A stretch of 64,000 bases of DNA, taken from Syngnathus acus (taxonomy: Eukaryota; Chordata; Actinopteri; Syngnathiformes; Syngnathidae). This document shows positions 51,021 through 64,000 of the stretch, piece by piece; position 1 is the first letter of the stretch; every line of letters starts with the position of its first letter. Made by a program: the position numbers and the translations under genes. The stretch is from positions 4,438,967 to 4,502,966 of the forward strand of contig NC_051091.1 in the NCBI RefSeq assembly GCF_901709675.1, read 5' to 3'. The notes under the pieces are model-generated. The model saw only the letters and a program-made list of their open reading frames with translations. It did not search any database and was not told where the DNA came from.

Positions 51021-54000
51021 CATCAAATTATAAGATGCAAATTAAACAGTAGTGCAACCAAACAAAGGAGGAAACATGAGAATGGAAGGCTCCCCCCTCA
51101 TATGAGATGTCCAGCATCTCTTCCGATGTCCTCGAGGTCACGAGAGCATGGCGAGTACTTAATCGTACTAAGACACTGCTTTCCTTCATTCCTCTCTGAC
51201 AATAGTTAGATTTGAGGCAGGAATGCTGATGAGGGCTCCCACTGAGCTGGATCTGAGGATGAGTCCGCCACAGACACCACCTGCTTACATGGCATCGATG
51301 CCAAGCTCCCCTTCTTTTATCCTCGCGTGCATTCCCCCTCCTTTCCTCTGTTGTTGCCCCTTTCAAGTCCTATCATAGATTTGCAGGAGGCTTGTGCTTT
51401 TGCGGCATTTCTCTATCTCTCGCCACGATCTCTCGGCCTATCTCTTTCCATGTCCATCTGCTACTTTCTTTAGTGCTCTTCCTTCATCCTTTACTCTTTG
51501 CCTCCTCTTTTTGGGTTTTCAGTGTCTACTTCCAATCAGACAACTGAGCCAACAATCAATGTCGTTTTATTCAAGCGGAAAAAAAAAGAAATGGAATTCC
51601 ACCTGAGTGCAAGGCAGCAGGCGAGGAACCAAGGCCTTTCTGTGGCACTGACTCACTCGGTCCATTCCTAACACCGAAGGCCAGATCTCAGCCTGTTCCG
51701 GTCCCTATCGCCTTCACACACACACAGGGTCGCTGACAGTGACCCTTTTGCCATTTGCACAATGTGAAGCTGTACAAACAAGTTAACAAGAGCAGAGTTG
51801 GTGGGGTAGAGGCGGGACACAGGTACAACTGTCAGCTCAATTTTAATGATCGCATGGTAGTCAGGCCGAACGAGGCACGGACTGCTCGTTTTTGTTGGAA
51901 GGGTCTATATGCACTGCGCTTAACACGACGTAGCCACAAAGTCATTCATTTTGCATGCAGCGTGACGTTTAAATTCTGACTCTGACTTGACTTACATAAA
52001 TATCAAGAGGAAAAAGGTTTTGAAATTGTAAACTGAAGATGAATTTGCTGAAAGAAAATTCTGCAGTGCTGCAGTGATTTGATGGACACGATTCAGCAAG
52101 TGCCCACCTCTAGCTGCTACTCATGTGACTGACTCATCGACTTACTTGAATTTCTTCTGACAACCGAGGATCAAGCAGTGATATTCAAAAAGCTTTCTTT
52201 CTGATGTACAGCTTAACAATGGGCTGTATCGAGACATAACATGAATGCCACAACCAAAAATAGAAATAAACGGGGGAGGAAGAGAAAAAAGGTGGACTAA
52301 GAGAAATTAAGAAGCAATATCGAATCAAGATTATGATATATATATATGGACCTAAATCACTTGATTTGTTTGCAACGTGAGCGTGAATATTTGAGAAAAT
52401 AAAACCAACTAATACAGACAAGTCCTTTTGGATTAAACCAAAAATTCTGTTGGAGACTTGGGTCTATCCAATTTTATTTCTGATGGCCCAACTTATTTGG
52501 TGCACAAAATAAAATCAATCACTTGATTAGGGGTAATGGTACATTTGAATAAGAGCCAATAGTTTCAAAGATTCAGCAAAATACTTCTTATTCTCAAGTG
52601 TGACCTTTAGTTGAACAACAGCATCAGCAGCAGCAAACAACAGAATTTTTTTTTTTTGGTCTTTACAAATCTACGAACACAGGCAAATGATTGCGTACAT
52701 TGGCAGCCTCGACCGCCCAGCCCAGGCCGCACTGCTATTTCATGCGCCAGCTGCACGGGGCTCCCTCCGGCATCAGCATGCCTGCATGTCTGGCCAGCTG
52801 TGGACATTCCCTGGAGCAAAAGAGAAGCGGAAAGGAGAAAAAAACCCAAAAAAAAAACCATGGTGGCATTTGAGCGAGATGAAGCGGCCGGCCAGCTGTG
52901 AGGGCCCAACTTCTTTTTTTGTCATGCGGTGCAAAATGCTGTTAACATTAATTTCACTCTTGGGTTTGAATATGGCTCTATATTGGAATTATTCATCCAC
53001 TCTCCAAAACAGAATGCAGCAGGTACAAAATGAAAATGGAGAAATTCTCGGAATCTGCACAGCGCCGAATAAACCCAGTGAGCTAAGGAACACCCAGAGG
53101 AATTATTAATGAATGCAGTGACATTTTCTTTTAATCACTGCGCCCTGTTAGATGCTGTCCAGCACCGTGGGAGGTGTTTGAGTGCAGCCACAAAAAATGT
53201 GTTAACAGATAATGAAAAACATAATGCATCAGCATATGGAGCACTGTGCAAAGGACGACGGAAATAAGCCAGCGATCCCCGAGGGAAAATTCTGCCGCCC
53301 AGGAAGTCCAGCTAACATTAACACGTATTACATGCCAGGCCAGACGTACAGCAGGACACCCATCACATGCTGTTAGCAACTTTTATCTCTTACTCGCTAA
53401 CTTGAATTCATTATAGGTAGGACTGTGAGGTATGTGAATGTTTAATTTGCTCGCACCGAGAATATATGTTGGATATATACAGTAATCTTTACAGCAAATG
53501 TTTTCATTTTTCTTTTCTCCCCAGCAAATTTCCTATTCAGCAACTCAACTAAAATCCTCACATTCAAAATCTCTTAATGACATATGCGTCAAAGATTTGC
53601 ATAATAGTCTACAATGTGCTCCTTGGTTGAAATGAGAAGCACTTGCAAGTTTGATTAAATCATTTTGCAACTAGCATTAAGTGTAATCAGCCAGGGGAGA
53701 GAAAATGTAAATTTCTTTTAATAAAATTTGCATGTTATATTATACTGATAATGTATTCAGCTCTTTGGCAAATAATGTTTCCTTGCTTACAACTGCTGCT
53801 AAGAAAATTCTTGTGTTTGCTGTAATTACCCAGAAGGCAGAATTAAAAAGGATTTGTTTGTTTCTTACATGTCCGGTAAATACATGCGTCGATATTTGCT
53901 ACGCCATGTCTGATGCCTCAATGGGAATACTTTATATCACACACACACATGCTTGAGTGCGTGTGCCAATCAGCAGATATGCACTTAACTGGCGTACATA

Positions 54001-57000
54001 CACGCGTTGGTGAGCTCCATGTAACTAATGAGGGAATGTATTTATTCTGCAAAACGTTAATGATACGGAGGAATCATTTTGGTTCCGTTGCCCATATTCA
54101 ACTCTAATCACCGCTCCCACACCTTGCCTGTTGCCACACTGATAGATCAACTTCACCCATCACCATTAAAAACATAAAACGCTGTCACTGCTCCAATCCA
54201 CTCTTCACCGACATCAGCATCCATAAAAAAATAAAATAATACGACTCTATAGACAGCCAAACTGACATTAAAGCAGATGGATTTTCCCTCAATCCGCTTA
54301 AGACATCAGTTGCCGGGGACTTTTTTTTTTTAAGAATCACTCATTCTTATACTTATGCTTTCATGTTGGAGTGCACTCCCACTGTTGCAAATATTGAATT
54401 AGCAGACCACTGCATGACAGCTTGACAATTGGTTCAATATGAGCGATGAAGCAATTTTAGGTATCAGTTTGCAGTTCTGAAATTGGACCTGATCCTTATT
54501 CAGTGATCATGTGACCTACTAAGCAGTTGTATCAAAAATGGAAATGAATGAATGTCTATTGTGAATGCATTTTTTTGTGAATTCCAATGCTGGCTTTGTA
54601 ACGTAGCCATCTTCTCAAATACAGCTCAAGTCCAAAGGGACAAATTCATCCGATCCCCACACGGCATGGGTCAAAGGTTGTGACTCTTCTCTTCCATGCC
54701 ATTTCTCTACAAGGGGCTTACATGAATATACTCGCACTGATATCTCCTCAAGAGCTTTTAGAGTCAGAGTGGCACCTTACCCTCTGTTCAAGTGGAGAAA
54801 GGAATCCTGCTTCATACCGTGCATTTAGTCAAAGGTTGGGCTGGCCAAGGTTAAGTAATTTTTTTTCTTCCTCCAAGCACCGACAAATATTTTTTTTTGC
54901 GATTTGTCACGTCAGGTGTGAAATTGTTGTAGGCATGCTAAAGTAAAAGTGTACTAATACATTCAGGGAGTGTTGAGTATTTGGGCCACGATTTGCTTGA
55001 GTGGGGTCCGCATGAAAGAAGCAGCACTGCAGCAAGTTCTACGTCGTAAATCATGCTCCGTTAGATTGGTTTAAATTCAGCGACTCAAACAAGGTCCCTG
55101 TGCTTATTAGGGCCTCAAAAAGGGAAAAGTGCAGTATTCATCAGAAAACACCTTCAAAACAGAAAGGTGGCACGGACAAATTCTTTTATCAGAGGCCCTC
55201 AAAAGCAGATATTTGAAGTGTCTCCTTGCATAAAAAATTTTATTATAGTGAAACACTTATTATTCTCAAAGTGCTTTTTTACTCAAGGGTTAACATTTTC
55301 CCTTGTCACATTTAATATCAAGTACTTCAAAAACTCCCTGTTGTATCACTGCAATGAGCAACATTAAAATACAATTGTGCAAAAGTATTAGAGGACCAAA
55401 GTGCTTATCAAAGAGTGCAGAGGTTTTTATTCCTATGAAGGATAATGTCAACTTCATAAAACAATAGCCAAGTGCTTTCCCCCCCCAAAAATTGAGCCAA
55501 ATACAGATTAAGTAGCACAACGACAGAGTTCAAGGTGATCTTAAATATAGGAAGATTTATATAAAAAAAAAAGGAAAAAATCTATTCTACAAATACAACT
55601 GAAGTGCACTGAACGAATGTACTGTACTGAATTTTTAAAAATATAATTTCAGTGTAACGTGCACAGTGTGTTCACGCGTGCAGTTTCACAAGCTGATGTG
55701 GAAGTGGTTTAATTTTAGCTTCTCATTGTTCTGCTTTAATTATAAGGCCTTTTTTGACAGAAAACAAGAAAAATATGAAGTTGCCTACGCAAACAAGAAA
55801 ATTGGGCACCAATCATGTGCATCCAAACAGAAAACACACGCTAAGAAAAGGGTTAGAAAGCAATTATTGCAAAACAGCACCGGCGCATTGTTGCAGTGAG
55901 CAATGAGGGATGCAAAACAAGCACATCTGGAGCTTTTCTTTGCTGATCAATACAGACAGGAAATTCAAGAACCACATTAGGACACAGCCCCAACAAGCGG
56001 CTTTTCATCACTGGCGACAGTTGACAAGGCAAATGACACTATGACTTACACTTAGGATATTGACAGAATAAGAATATTAGTCATTTCTTAATGCAAGCCT
56101 AAATGAGTTGACTTACGGAGTCCTTAACAAAAATGTCGTTTTTTCTCCCCCAAAGCGAGAAGGTGGGATTAGCACAGCGGCATGCTTCAAATAGATCTCG
56201 GTTCCGTTCATAGGGCAGAGTTCAATGCGAGTAGCCGGGATGGACAAGTTTGAGGCAAGGTGACAGCTATAGTGAGGCAGGTGATAAGCCCATCCAAGAA
56301 GGTCGGCCATAGCTCTTTCTTGTCAGAGATAATGGGTTCAAAGGCAGGCCAAAGGTCAAACAAGATACACGCACGTGCGTGGGTGGCGGGATAATCGCTG
56401 TCACACAACAATGTGCTGCTGCAGAGAAAATGGGAGTAGCAGGATATGCACAACGATGCACATGACCAACATTGACTTAAGTGGAGTTGATCATATTTTG
56501 GCTCCTGAGTTATTGGATTTTTCTACCAAAAATAAGCCAAGGCAATTAATTTACATGCTAGTGTTTGGTTGGTTGCCAAGTGGCGGTTGTCGTGGTGATA
56601 GTCCTCTCATACCAGCAAATCAAAATACCGTCCAAATTGTTTGGATTTTAACCTGGTACCATATGCTAAGATATTGTTTTGAAATGAAAACGTAAGTGTC
56701 GGAAGCCATGCCTAAGGAGTCCTGGAGTTGTTCTGGAGCTGAAGATAATCTTGGTTGATATTTTTAGTGATGACAGGTTTAAAGTGGTCCATTCGGCCAA
56801 TGAGTGGCATGATTGAGTGCAGAAGAAAATCACTATGCTATTACGATAAGTATGATACAAGAGCCCGGGATCTACGTTGCGAATGGCACAAATGTGCCGA
56901 ACATATGGAGTGGAGCTGTAGGGGCATTCCAAACCATATTTTGGTCGTAACATAAACACATCACGATAACAAAATTTGTTTTCTCTCAGCAGATTGCAGA

Positions 57001-60000
57001 GGAGTGTGATCAATTCCGCCTCAGAAGAAAGACTCTGCACTGCACCTCTCTGCCGTTCTATTTTCCTTGAGCGGCACAACCAATATTCTACCGGCGCATT
57101 TCCAATCTCTCTGCCTTAAAAACAAAAGGGAGGGGTGGGTTGAAAAATGAAAAAATCGGAGAATTGGAGAAGCTTGCCCCAGTGGAAACGGAGGCACTTT
57201 AAGGCTTCAAACAGAAGAGGTGATTCTCCCGGCCGGGCAATTTGGGAACAATCAGTGTGAATTGTCAGGCGGCTCCTTCTAGCGAGACTGAGGCAATGGT
57301 ACCATTGTTCATGTCAGCAGAGCTAAACGTGGCCCTCCAGAGCACTCATTGAAAGGAGCAAAAGAGAGAAGGGCAGTGAAACCTGGAAACGAGGCTGACT
57401 AACACGCAAAACCTTTCGACTCCACATTAAGGTTCTCACATTTAAATTGAGCGCTGAGCTTTTTGGCCGATGGCGCCAATGATCTGCTCGGTTGCCTGTG
57501 TTTTCAGTTCCCCTCTGAACACTTACATTTCCACAAACCAGCCCTTAGGTAATCCATCATGAGAAATCAAGTCACATATCGCTTCTGACTTCAAACCGCG
57601 GTCAATATGTTGTTTGGAGCATAAAAGCCAGCCTGCTGTAAAAAACAAAACAAAAAAAACGACGCCCGAGACGAGCAGGTGTGTAGTCCGAATCAAAAAT
57701 GGGTTCACGACACACAATGAGTACCTTTGGACGACTTTGACATTGTCCAAAAAAATGAAAATAAGATCCTTTATTGATGAGGGGTTCAGGAGAGGTCTTA
57801 TCCCAATATTTCATTTAGTGCGGTGACCAGGCCATGAGAAACGTGGTCAGATATCCATCCATGCAGCACAGGATATTCATTTCATACATGAGAGAATTAA
57901 AAAAAAAAAAAGCTGTACATGCTACGGCAAAAAAAAGGAGGTGCTGAGTCGAAGGGAACTGAGCTCGAACCCAAATCGTATGAGCTATTTTGAAAAATGA
58001 CAAACACAGAGCATCACGGACACAACTAAAATGGCAAAACCCACACCAGCAAATTTACAAAGAATTTAGGATTCAAATGGAGCCGAGTTAGGCATGACAT
58101 CACAATGACTTACTGTGTACCACTTTCTGGTTTGACATTCAGAACTGAATTGTAGAATCCGATCTGACTTTTGAAGCTGAAAATCTTTTCAATTATTATA
58201 CAACAGGATGTGTGGGACATGAAGACATTGAGTATTTGCCACGTTATTTCAAACAATGAGCCTCATTCAAGAGAAGCCACAGAAAGACTCATTAAGAGAG
58301 CGAGAGAGAAAAAAGCTCTGCCACAAACCAAGAAGGATCAAACTGGGACATGCAGTTTGGGAAAACAAGTTGCTTCTTGAGCACTGCCGGTCTATCCTTG
58401 AGCAATGCATCCAACAGCCAAGACCCCAGGGCATGAGCCTCTTTTGTGCACAGCCCCAATTTCTCAACAATATTGTACGCACTTGACCGTAAGCTATATC
58501 AGAATTTTCCTAGGTACTCCCAAATCCGGAATACAGAATCATCATGTAACCAACGAGAACGCCACTTGCAGTCACTTCAATGACGTTTACGTCCTTCTTT
58601 TTCCCGCTATGCAACTTTGCATAGCCGAGCCAGCCATGACATAGTTTCTCGTTTGGCTTAGTCCAAGGTCTTTGGCAGCGCTAATCCAAACTCGAATGTC
58701 GTCTCTCTAAGCTTTATTGTAGTACAGTTGCTTGAGCACTTGGCTGTGTCGCCGGATCACATTCAGCACCACTTTGCTTCAAAAAAGAAAATATAAGTGT
58801 TTATTTCAAGGGTCTTCTTGTATGACTCAGATTATAAAAAGGAGCAAAACACATAAAATCCCCCTCATAATATTGTATAGTTTAAGGCTGTCGTTAGACC
58901 TGATAAAGTTCGGAAAGAATAAGATTGCAGAATATTCGCAGTTTGGCCAAATTTGTTCTTTGACATTGGCAATTCTTTTTGGCTACTCCAGCGTAAATGT
59001 CATTTCAATTGCAAGTTGAGTTCATCATTGATGGATGCACATTGATATCAGCGCAAGCTTGTCGACTCTTCTGTTATTATCGTTTGGCACTTTGTCTCAG
59101 TGCCTTTGGTCTTTCAAAACATCTCAGAGGCAAAGTCAGTGTTTAAGGGAGTTATTTGTTTGGCTATGTCAGAGCATATGCTAAAACTTTTTAAAATATT
59201 ACCATCAATGTCTGACGTAATCAGCGAATTTCCCAACCCGACGCAAAACCTCCCATTGTAGCCGTCAGCATGGCATTTTTATAATCCATTCTTAGCTTCA
59301 ACGGGGAGGCTCCGAGCAGGCTATAGCAGGTGATGAGTCTTAGTGCTCCATCTGATTCTCTTTTCATTTTTCTGCTTGCGTGCACTTCACATTTACTGAC
59401 CTTCCCAGTCCATTCCTTACAGTTTCTGAGCATGCTTTCAGAATGCAGCGGAAGGAAAATCTCTATCTCCAGGTCGGTAAATGCACGAACGTATAATCTC
59501 TTTCTTATTAAATTAATTCTCCCTACACTTTAAATGTCATTGCAACTACAGTATATTCTTTCTATTCTCATGTATGTTTTATTCTTACGTATGTTTTTCT
59601 TAAAGACATGCTTTGTACTATAAAGTCTGCATTGAAAAGTGCTTTTATTTATTTAAAATGTACCTAGACGTAGGCAGCCTCTCCAATTTAATCATTTCCC
59701 CCTACACATTTTAAATGTCATAGCACATAGTCTTTTTATTTGTAACTGCACACTTTTGGTTTTAATAGATTCATTGCTCTTATAACTACATCTATATTGG
59801 TCTTGGGAGAGAATATGTTTTCCTTCTGTCCCTGTTGAAGGGCTGGATGTGTCCATTAATGACAAAGAGGCACATGGGAAATGAATGGCTTTGTGTCGGC
59901 GGGGAGAACGAAGCGGAGCAAAGAAAACCAAGCAGGTCAGATGTGTGAGCACTAGTCGGCTTCCGAGCTGCCCGCCGGCCGACGGCGGGCTGACGTGATC

Positions 60001-60149
60001 TGCATCTCAAAGCCTCTCGTCCTGTGGCTGGATCGCTACCTCCTCCTTCACAACAAGCGGCAGGGAGGAAGAATGAGGCTCACAAGCTTCAAGGTCAGAT
60101 ATGAGATCTAGATTGGAATAATAAACATGTTGAAATTGACAACCTCGTC

Positions 60150-60385
60150 CCTGCCCGCGCGACCATTCAATTACAGATCGACGGTGTGCTAATTTGATGC
60201 TAGATCTAAGTGGCTGATTGAGTTTGAATTGTTGCCGCTTGTGGGATTATGAAACATGACAGGCTTTTTATAAGGTGTAATTAACGCTTTGAATTTAGTG
60301 GGGGCATGACAGCTATTAAATTGGTTTCAGATCTCTACGCTGAGACTCTTTTGACTTGTCAACTATGATCAATTAACACATCAAG
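60150..60385. promoter_or_regulatory. Candidate enhancer-like stretch in intron 2
   Basis: TAAT/ATTA cores are spaced through about 230 bp: TCAATTACAG, GCTAATTTGATG, GTGTAATTAACG, TATTAAATTGG and GATCAATTAACAC. There is no repeat signature and no long open frame. Only a comparison with other fish could confirm a function. Confidence 0.25.
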
Positions 60386-60577
60386 TGAAACATTTGACAA
60401 GTTCTCCGAAAAACTGTGACTTTGAAAATGAACATGATGAGCATTTTGACGGAATACTAATTTAGGTAAGAAAAGCTGCTCTAGGTTTCATTCTCAATTT
60501 TGTATTTGTTTTGCTAGTACATTTTCTAACGGTAAACGGAATAATCTTAAAAGATTAATACAAAAATAAAACTTGTA

Positions 60578-60735
60578 GGCAGCATGGTGTGGAGTTTGCA
60601 TGTCCTCCCCGTGCCTGTGTGGGTTCACTCCCGGTTTGGGCCCAAATTCCAAAAACATGCATGGTAGGCCGATTGAGCACCTGTGATTGGCTGGCGACCG
60701 GTTGGCGGGTGTTCGCGGTTCATATCCTTCTGGAG
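60578..60735 (+). repeat. Fragment of a dispersed teleost repeat
   Basis: GTGTGGAGTTTGCATGTCCT, CCCCGTGCCTGTGTGGGTT, CAAAAACATGCATGGTAGG and GATTGGCTGGCGACCGGTT occur in this order. They are successive blocks of an abundant short interspersed repeat of percomorph genomes, recalled from memory. The copy is internally shortened and lacks the usual 5' portion. Confidence 0.7.
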
Positions 60736-63274
60736 CTGACTCATTAGGTTATTAATCTGAAAGCCAAATATTTTCAGGCTTCCTCAGTTGACTTTCTTCT
60801 GATTTCTGCCTCATTTTGGAGATGTTGTGTTCAACCACTGCATCTCTTGTTCTGTCTAGCGCTGATGTTTTTTTCCCCCTTCTCTCTCTCTCTTACATTG
60901 TGAGCCCCTGCTGTTTCCATTCGAGTCTAAATGGGCAACAGCTACAACATCACCTGGAACAACATTTATGTGCAATCTTCCAAAACACGTACCCATTCCG
61001 CCATTTCTGTCAAAGTCAGCAATTGCTTTCAATCCCTTTTTTGGCACACATACTATCAATTTAAGTGTACAATAGCTGGCGAAAAAAGTAGCAATTAGCA
61101 AGCCCATCTCTCCCTGAGGCAAAGGCTTTCATGGGTATTCAGTCCCATCGAACAGATTGTTGTTTTGTTTAGTTTCCCCAAACAATAAAGTCCAAAGAAA
61201 TTTGGAGAAAAACAGACTTTTGTGACAGCTTGACTAATCCTAGGCTTTAGACATATACTATATTGAAGACAGCTAATGGCATGCCCCAGATTGATGCCAA
61301 CCCCACAGAATGTGTTTGCCCTACTCGGCCTTTATCCTCAGTGAAGAGGAGCCTCCATTTCCTCTCTGGAGGGTTCACGGCTCTGGGGCTGGGGCTTGTC
61401 AGAAACGATTACATCCCATGGTCCCCAGAAGGGCCTCCTCTTAATATGATCTGATAAGCATTTCCTTGCATATTAGTAGAGAGACGCGGCGGTCGTACTG
61501 CTCCCGCTAGATAATGGAGTGAGCTGGCAAACAGCATTTGTCAGAGACAGCCACTTACCTGATCCGTGCACGACATGCTGAGCAATACTAATAATAGCCT
61601 CTCTGCCAGACTAGCAGTTAGCGGGCCGCACAACTCTGCGGCTGGCCAATCGATTGTCATTTACGTGCCTTTCAAATCAACAGGGGGTAAAAGATGTAGC
61701 GAGGCCACTTCCTGTCTTCTTCAGACACATATGAGGGACAAATTTGCTTTTGTTTTTTTAACCAATGATGACACGCAAAACCTGTCATCGGAATAAAAAA
61801 AAAAATTCTGTAAAGATACGAGTTTAATGGCTAATTATTGTTCTTCAGTGGTATTAATGCTAAATATAATTTGTAAATACATAAAAATGGCAACTTCAGA
61901 ATTAAGTATATATATTAAAATAATTCTACTTTTCCCTTTTGACCAACTCCAACATGAGATCATCATTTCACCGTAGAAACCCCGCTGAAATATGCGATGG
62001 CAAGAAAAAGAATGAGAAAGACCGTGAGGCTGAAGGAGTCAGCGAGCTGAAAAGTGAAGAAACAAACAGAAGACACAGTGACTATTTTCCTGTTCATCAT
62101 CTCCGCTCATGCAGAACACGAGCAATAACGGCATCCATTTGGCTGGCGAGGGAGCCTGAGCGGGACCTTGTTTCCTTATGGCCGTCGGTTGGCATTAGCC
62201 CAGCGCACTTATATCGTTAAATCGCTCATTAGAGGCGGAATAAAATACATAATTTGATTTACAAAGCCAGAATCACTCCCCCAGCAAACAGGTAAGCTGT
62301 GCAAATACAATTACATGGCAACAATGACTTCAGGGTGGCGGAACTTATCAGCAATGCCCAATGGCTTTCTTCAAGCATAAATGTGCATTGACATTTACCC
62401 AAAGGAGCTAGCAGCAGAACTCCTAACCGTTTTTATTCACCATGTTGTGGGACTTGAGAGAAACCAAAGCCAAAAAATGTTCACAATGAGCTGAACAGGG
62501 TTATATTCCGCTTGTGGATAGCAAAATAAATCCAGCTTGTTGTTATACTCGAGATGAAAAGAAAAACAGATGAAAGTGGGCGGCATTGAAAATTGCAGCC
62601 GCGAAAGAGTTAACAGTCTGCTAAGATGAGTGCAAAAGTGACAACAAAAGGGGCGCGGGACACACATGGTGGATTCTCTCGACTCACAATACATCAACAT
62701 TTGGACACAAATGTGCGTGTAAACATGCCAAGTGCAACATCTTTGTGAGGACGTCTCCAACTACCCTCACTCATTTGCACCTGAATGGTTACGCCATGTT
62801 CCACAATCCTTTCCAGACAATAGGGGACATTCCAGTCCAAGCAACAACGCCGTCCCAAATTAAAACGCTGGGAAACGTTATTCTCTCCGCCGCAAGAATG
62901 CAGACACGCAACCCAATAAAGCCTTTTGTACCTGTGCTCCAATCTGGTCCTGTGGGGCATTTTCATCCCCTCTGTGTAAGCAAAACTGACATCCTTTATA
63001 AAAGATTTATGAGGCAAAGATGCAAACGATGGAGCGTGAACTCTCTTGGGTACGGCATCTTCCATCTGTGAAGGATCACCTGTTCTTAGGCAGGCTAAAG
63101 TGCTTGTTCACCACTAGTGCTAACAGGCGTCTGGAAGCAGGTGGGGGATGTAGGCGGAACTGTGGATCACTTGCTACCAGCAGACAGAAAACCCCAGCAC
63201 GTCGACTTCCTGTATGGATTTTACACGTTCTCTCTATTTTTCCATCACTCACTCCAGGCCTTATGGCTTCTTCG

Positions 63275-63400
63275 CCAAAACATGCATGGTAGGTTAAATG
63301 AAAATAATTAATTTTCCACAATAGCTGCGATAGGCTCAAGCTTACCCGTGACCTAAATGCAGACAAGTGTTAAAGAAAATCGATGATGAGGATGAGATTT
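63275..63400 (+). repeat. Second fragment of the same dispersed teleost repeat
   Basis: CCAAAACATGCATGGTAGGT is followed by GCTGCGATAGGCTCAAGC and GACCTAAATGCAGACAAGTG, the middle and 3' blocks of the repeat seen at 60578. Both fragments include the CATGCATGGTAGG block, so they are two insertions rather than one split copy. Confidence 0.65.
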
Positions 63401-63594
63401 GACTGCAAGTTGAAATGAGATGTGCAAATACAATATATATATAAAAATAATGTATGAAAGGAATAAAAAAAAGACCTCCCACTATAAGAGATCATACAAA
63501 CATTTTCTTATTTGTTTTAACCCATTCACACAGTATTTAGAACATTTGAAGTATTTCTCAGGATATAGTCTCTTGCTGGCAAGATGTAGGTTAA

Positions 63595-63616
63595 CCCCCC
63601 CCCCCCCCCCCCCCCC
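63595..63616. repeat. Poly-C tract, 22 bases
   Basis: An uninterrupted run of 22 C, the same length as the run at 24985-25006. Confidence 0.95.
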
Positions 63617-64000
63617 GTTCTATGTGCAATCTTATTAATATCGTGTTTGTAAATATTGTTAACGTGTCCGCATACACTTTGTTCTTTTTTCTTTGAATCA
63701 TTCATCTTGTTATCCAGATAACTGAATAGTGAAGCACAGTGCCTTTGAGTTGTGCTCCTGGAGAGCGACATTCATCCAAGGCTCCCAAAGGGGAGGGGGG
63801 GGGCGACAAAATGCCAGGCTTTGTTTGTTGCTTGCCTCATCCCACAGCTTCGCTACTCGCCAATTCTCTCTATTGACCTTCTGGGGCATCTTGCCACACC
63901 TCCTCTCATAAGTATGGAACACAAACGTAGCCTCATTCAAAGTGGGGTCACACTTGTTGCTTTTATCAAATCTTCTATTCAGCCCTTGCACGAACTTGAT

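Larger units (their letters stand above)
1..64000 (-). other. cdh4: cdh4 (R-cadherin) locus, internal part
   Basis: The whole window reads as the inside of one minus-strand gene. Five exons occur in the right order from high to low coordinates, and all splice phases agree: exon 3 to 4 phase 0, 4 to 5 phase 0, 5 to 6 phase 0, and 6 to 7 split after the first base of a Gly codon. Exon lengths 156 and 145 are the standard sizes of exons 5 and 6 in classical cadherins. The choice of cdh4 over cdh2 rests on recalled family sequences: INVPENSRG rather than [28 protein letters not shown] and [11 protein letters not shown] are R-cadherin-like. Both gene ends lie outside the window, so no start, promoter, stop or poly(A) site is present here. 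Confidence 0.88.
50001..64000 (-). other. cdh4: cdh4 intron 2, distal segment
   Basis: Contents are an internally deleted Tc1-like element with a nested repeat (50637-51018), a homeodomain-motif-rich stretch (60150-60385), two pieces of a dispersed teleost repeat (60578-60735 and 63275-63400), overlapping open frames on both strands near 62694-63071, and a 22-C run (63595-63616). Exon 2 was not found up to the window's end. Confidence 0.75.

Noticed and set aside
1-64000. CRISPR array, operon, phage or other prokaryotic system
   Set aside because: There are no spaced direct repeats, no gene clusters and no ribosome-binding sites. The intron-exon structure and teleost repeats show a vertebrate genome.

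Overview
This is vertebrate, almost certainly teleost fish, genomic DNA. The genes have introns with GT-AG splice sites, the intergenic-looking DNA is rich in teleost-type dispersed repeats (hAT, Tc1 and a TATAAGGCGCACC repeat), and there is no operon structure or ribosome-binding site. The dispersed repeats look percomorph-like, but I cannot name the species.

The only gene I can support is on the minus strand: the 5'-middle part of a classical type I cadherin, best matched to cadherin-4 (R-cadherin, cdh4). Five consecutive exons can be read with matching splice phases: exon 3 (20363-20137, prodomain), exon 4 (16829-16647, end of prodomain, furin site RRQKR and the start of EC1 with Trp2), exon 5 (8670-8515, EC1), exon 6 (5676-5532, HAV motif, EC1/EC2 calcium linker) and exon 7 (1221-1049, EC2). 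Exon numbers follow the CDH2/CDH4 layout. Exons 4 to 7 give mature residues 1-181 in one reading frame, and every classical landmark falls at its standard position: W2, E11, D67/E69, HAV 79-81, DMNDN 100-104, D134/D136. Exon 8 onward lies below position 1. Exons 1 and 2 and the promoter lie above 64000.

Layout. Positions 1-20363 hold the five exons and introns of about 2.8 to 8 kb. Positions 20364-64000 (43.6 kb) appear to be part of one very large intron 2, with no exon I can defend. A very large intron 2 is usual for CDH2/CDH4-type genes. The introns carry four full copies of one short non-autonomous hAT-type element, each with a perfect 8-bp target duplication having TA at its centre. They also carry an internally deleted Tc1-like element interrupted by another repeat, remnants of other repeats, several microsatellites and homopolymer tracts, and a few AT-motif-rich stretches that could be conserved non-coding enhancers.

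No tRNA, rRNA, CRISPR array, virus or bacterial-type system was seen. I did not find a convincing new biological system. The most useful observations are the hAT family and its target-site pattern, the nested Tc1 insertion, and a small number of exon-like or enhancer-like stretches that need comparison with other fish genomes.
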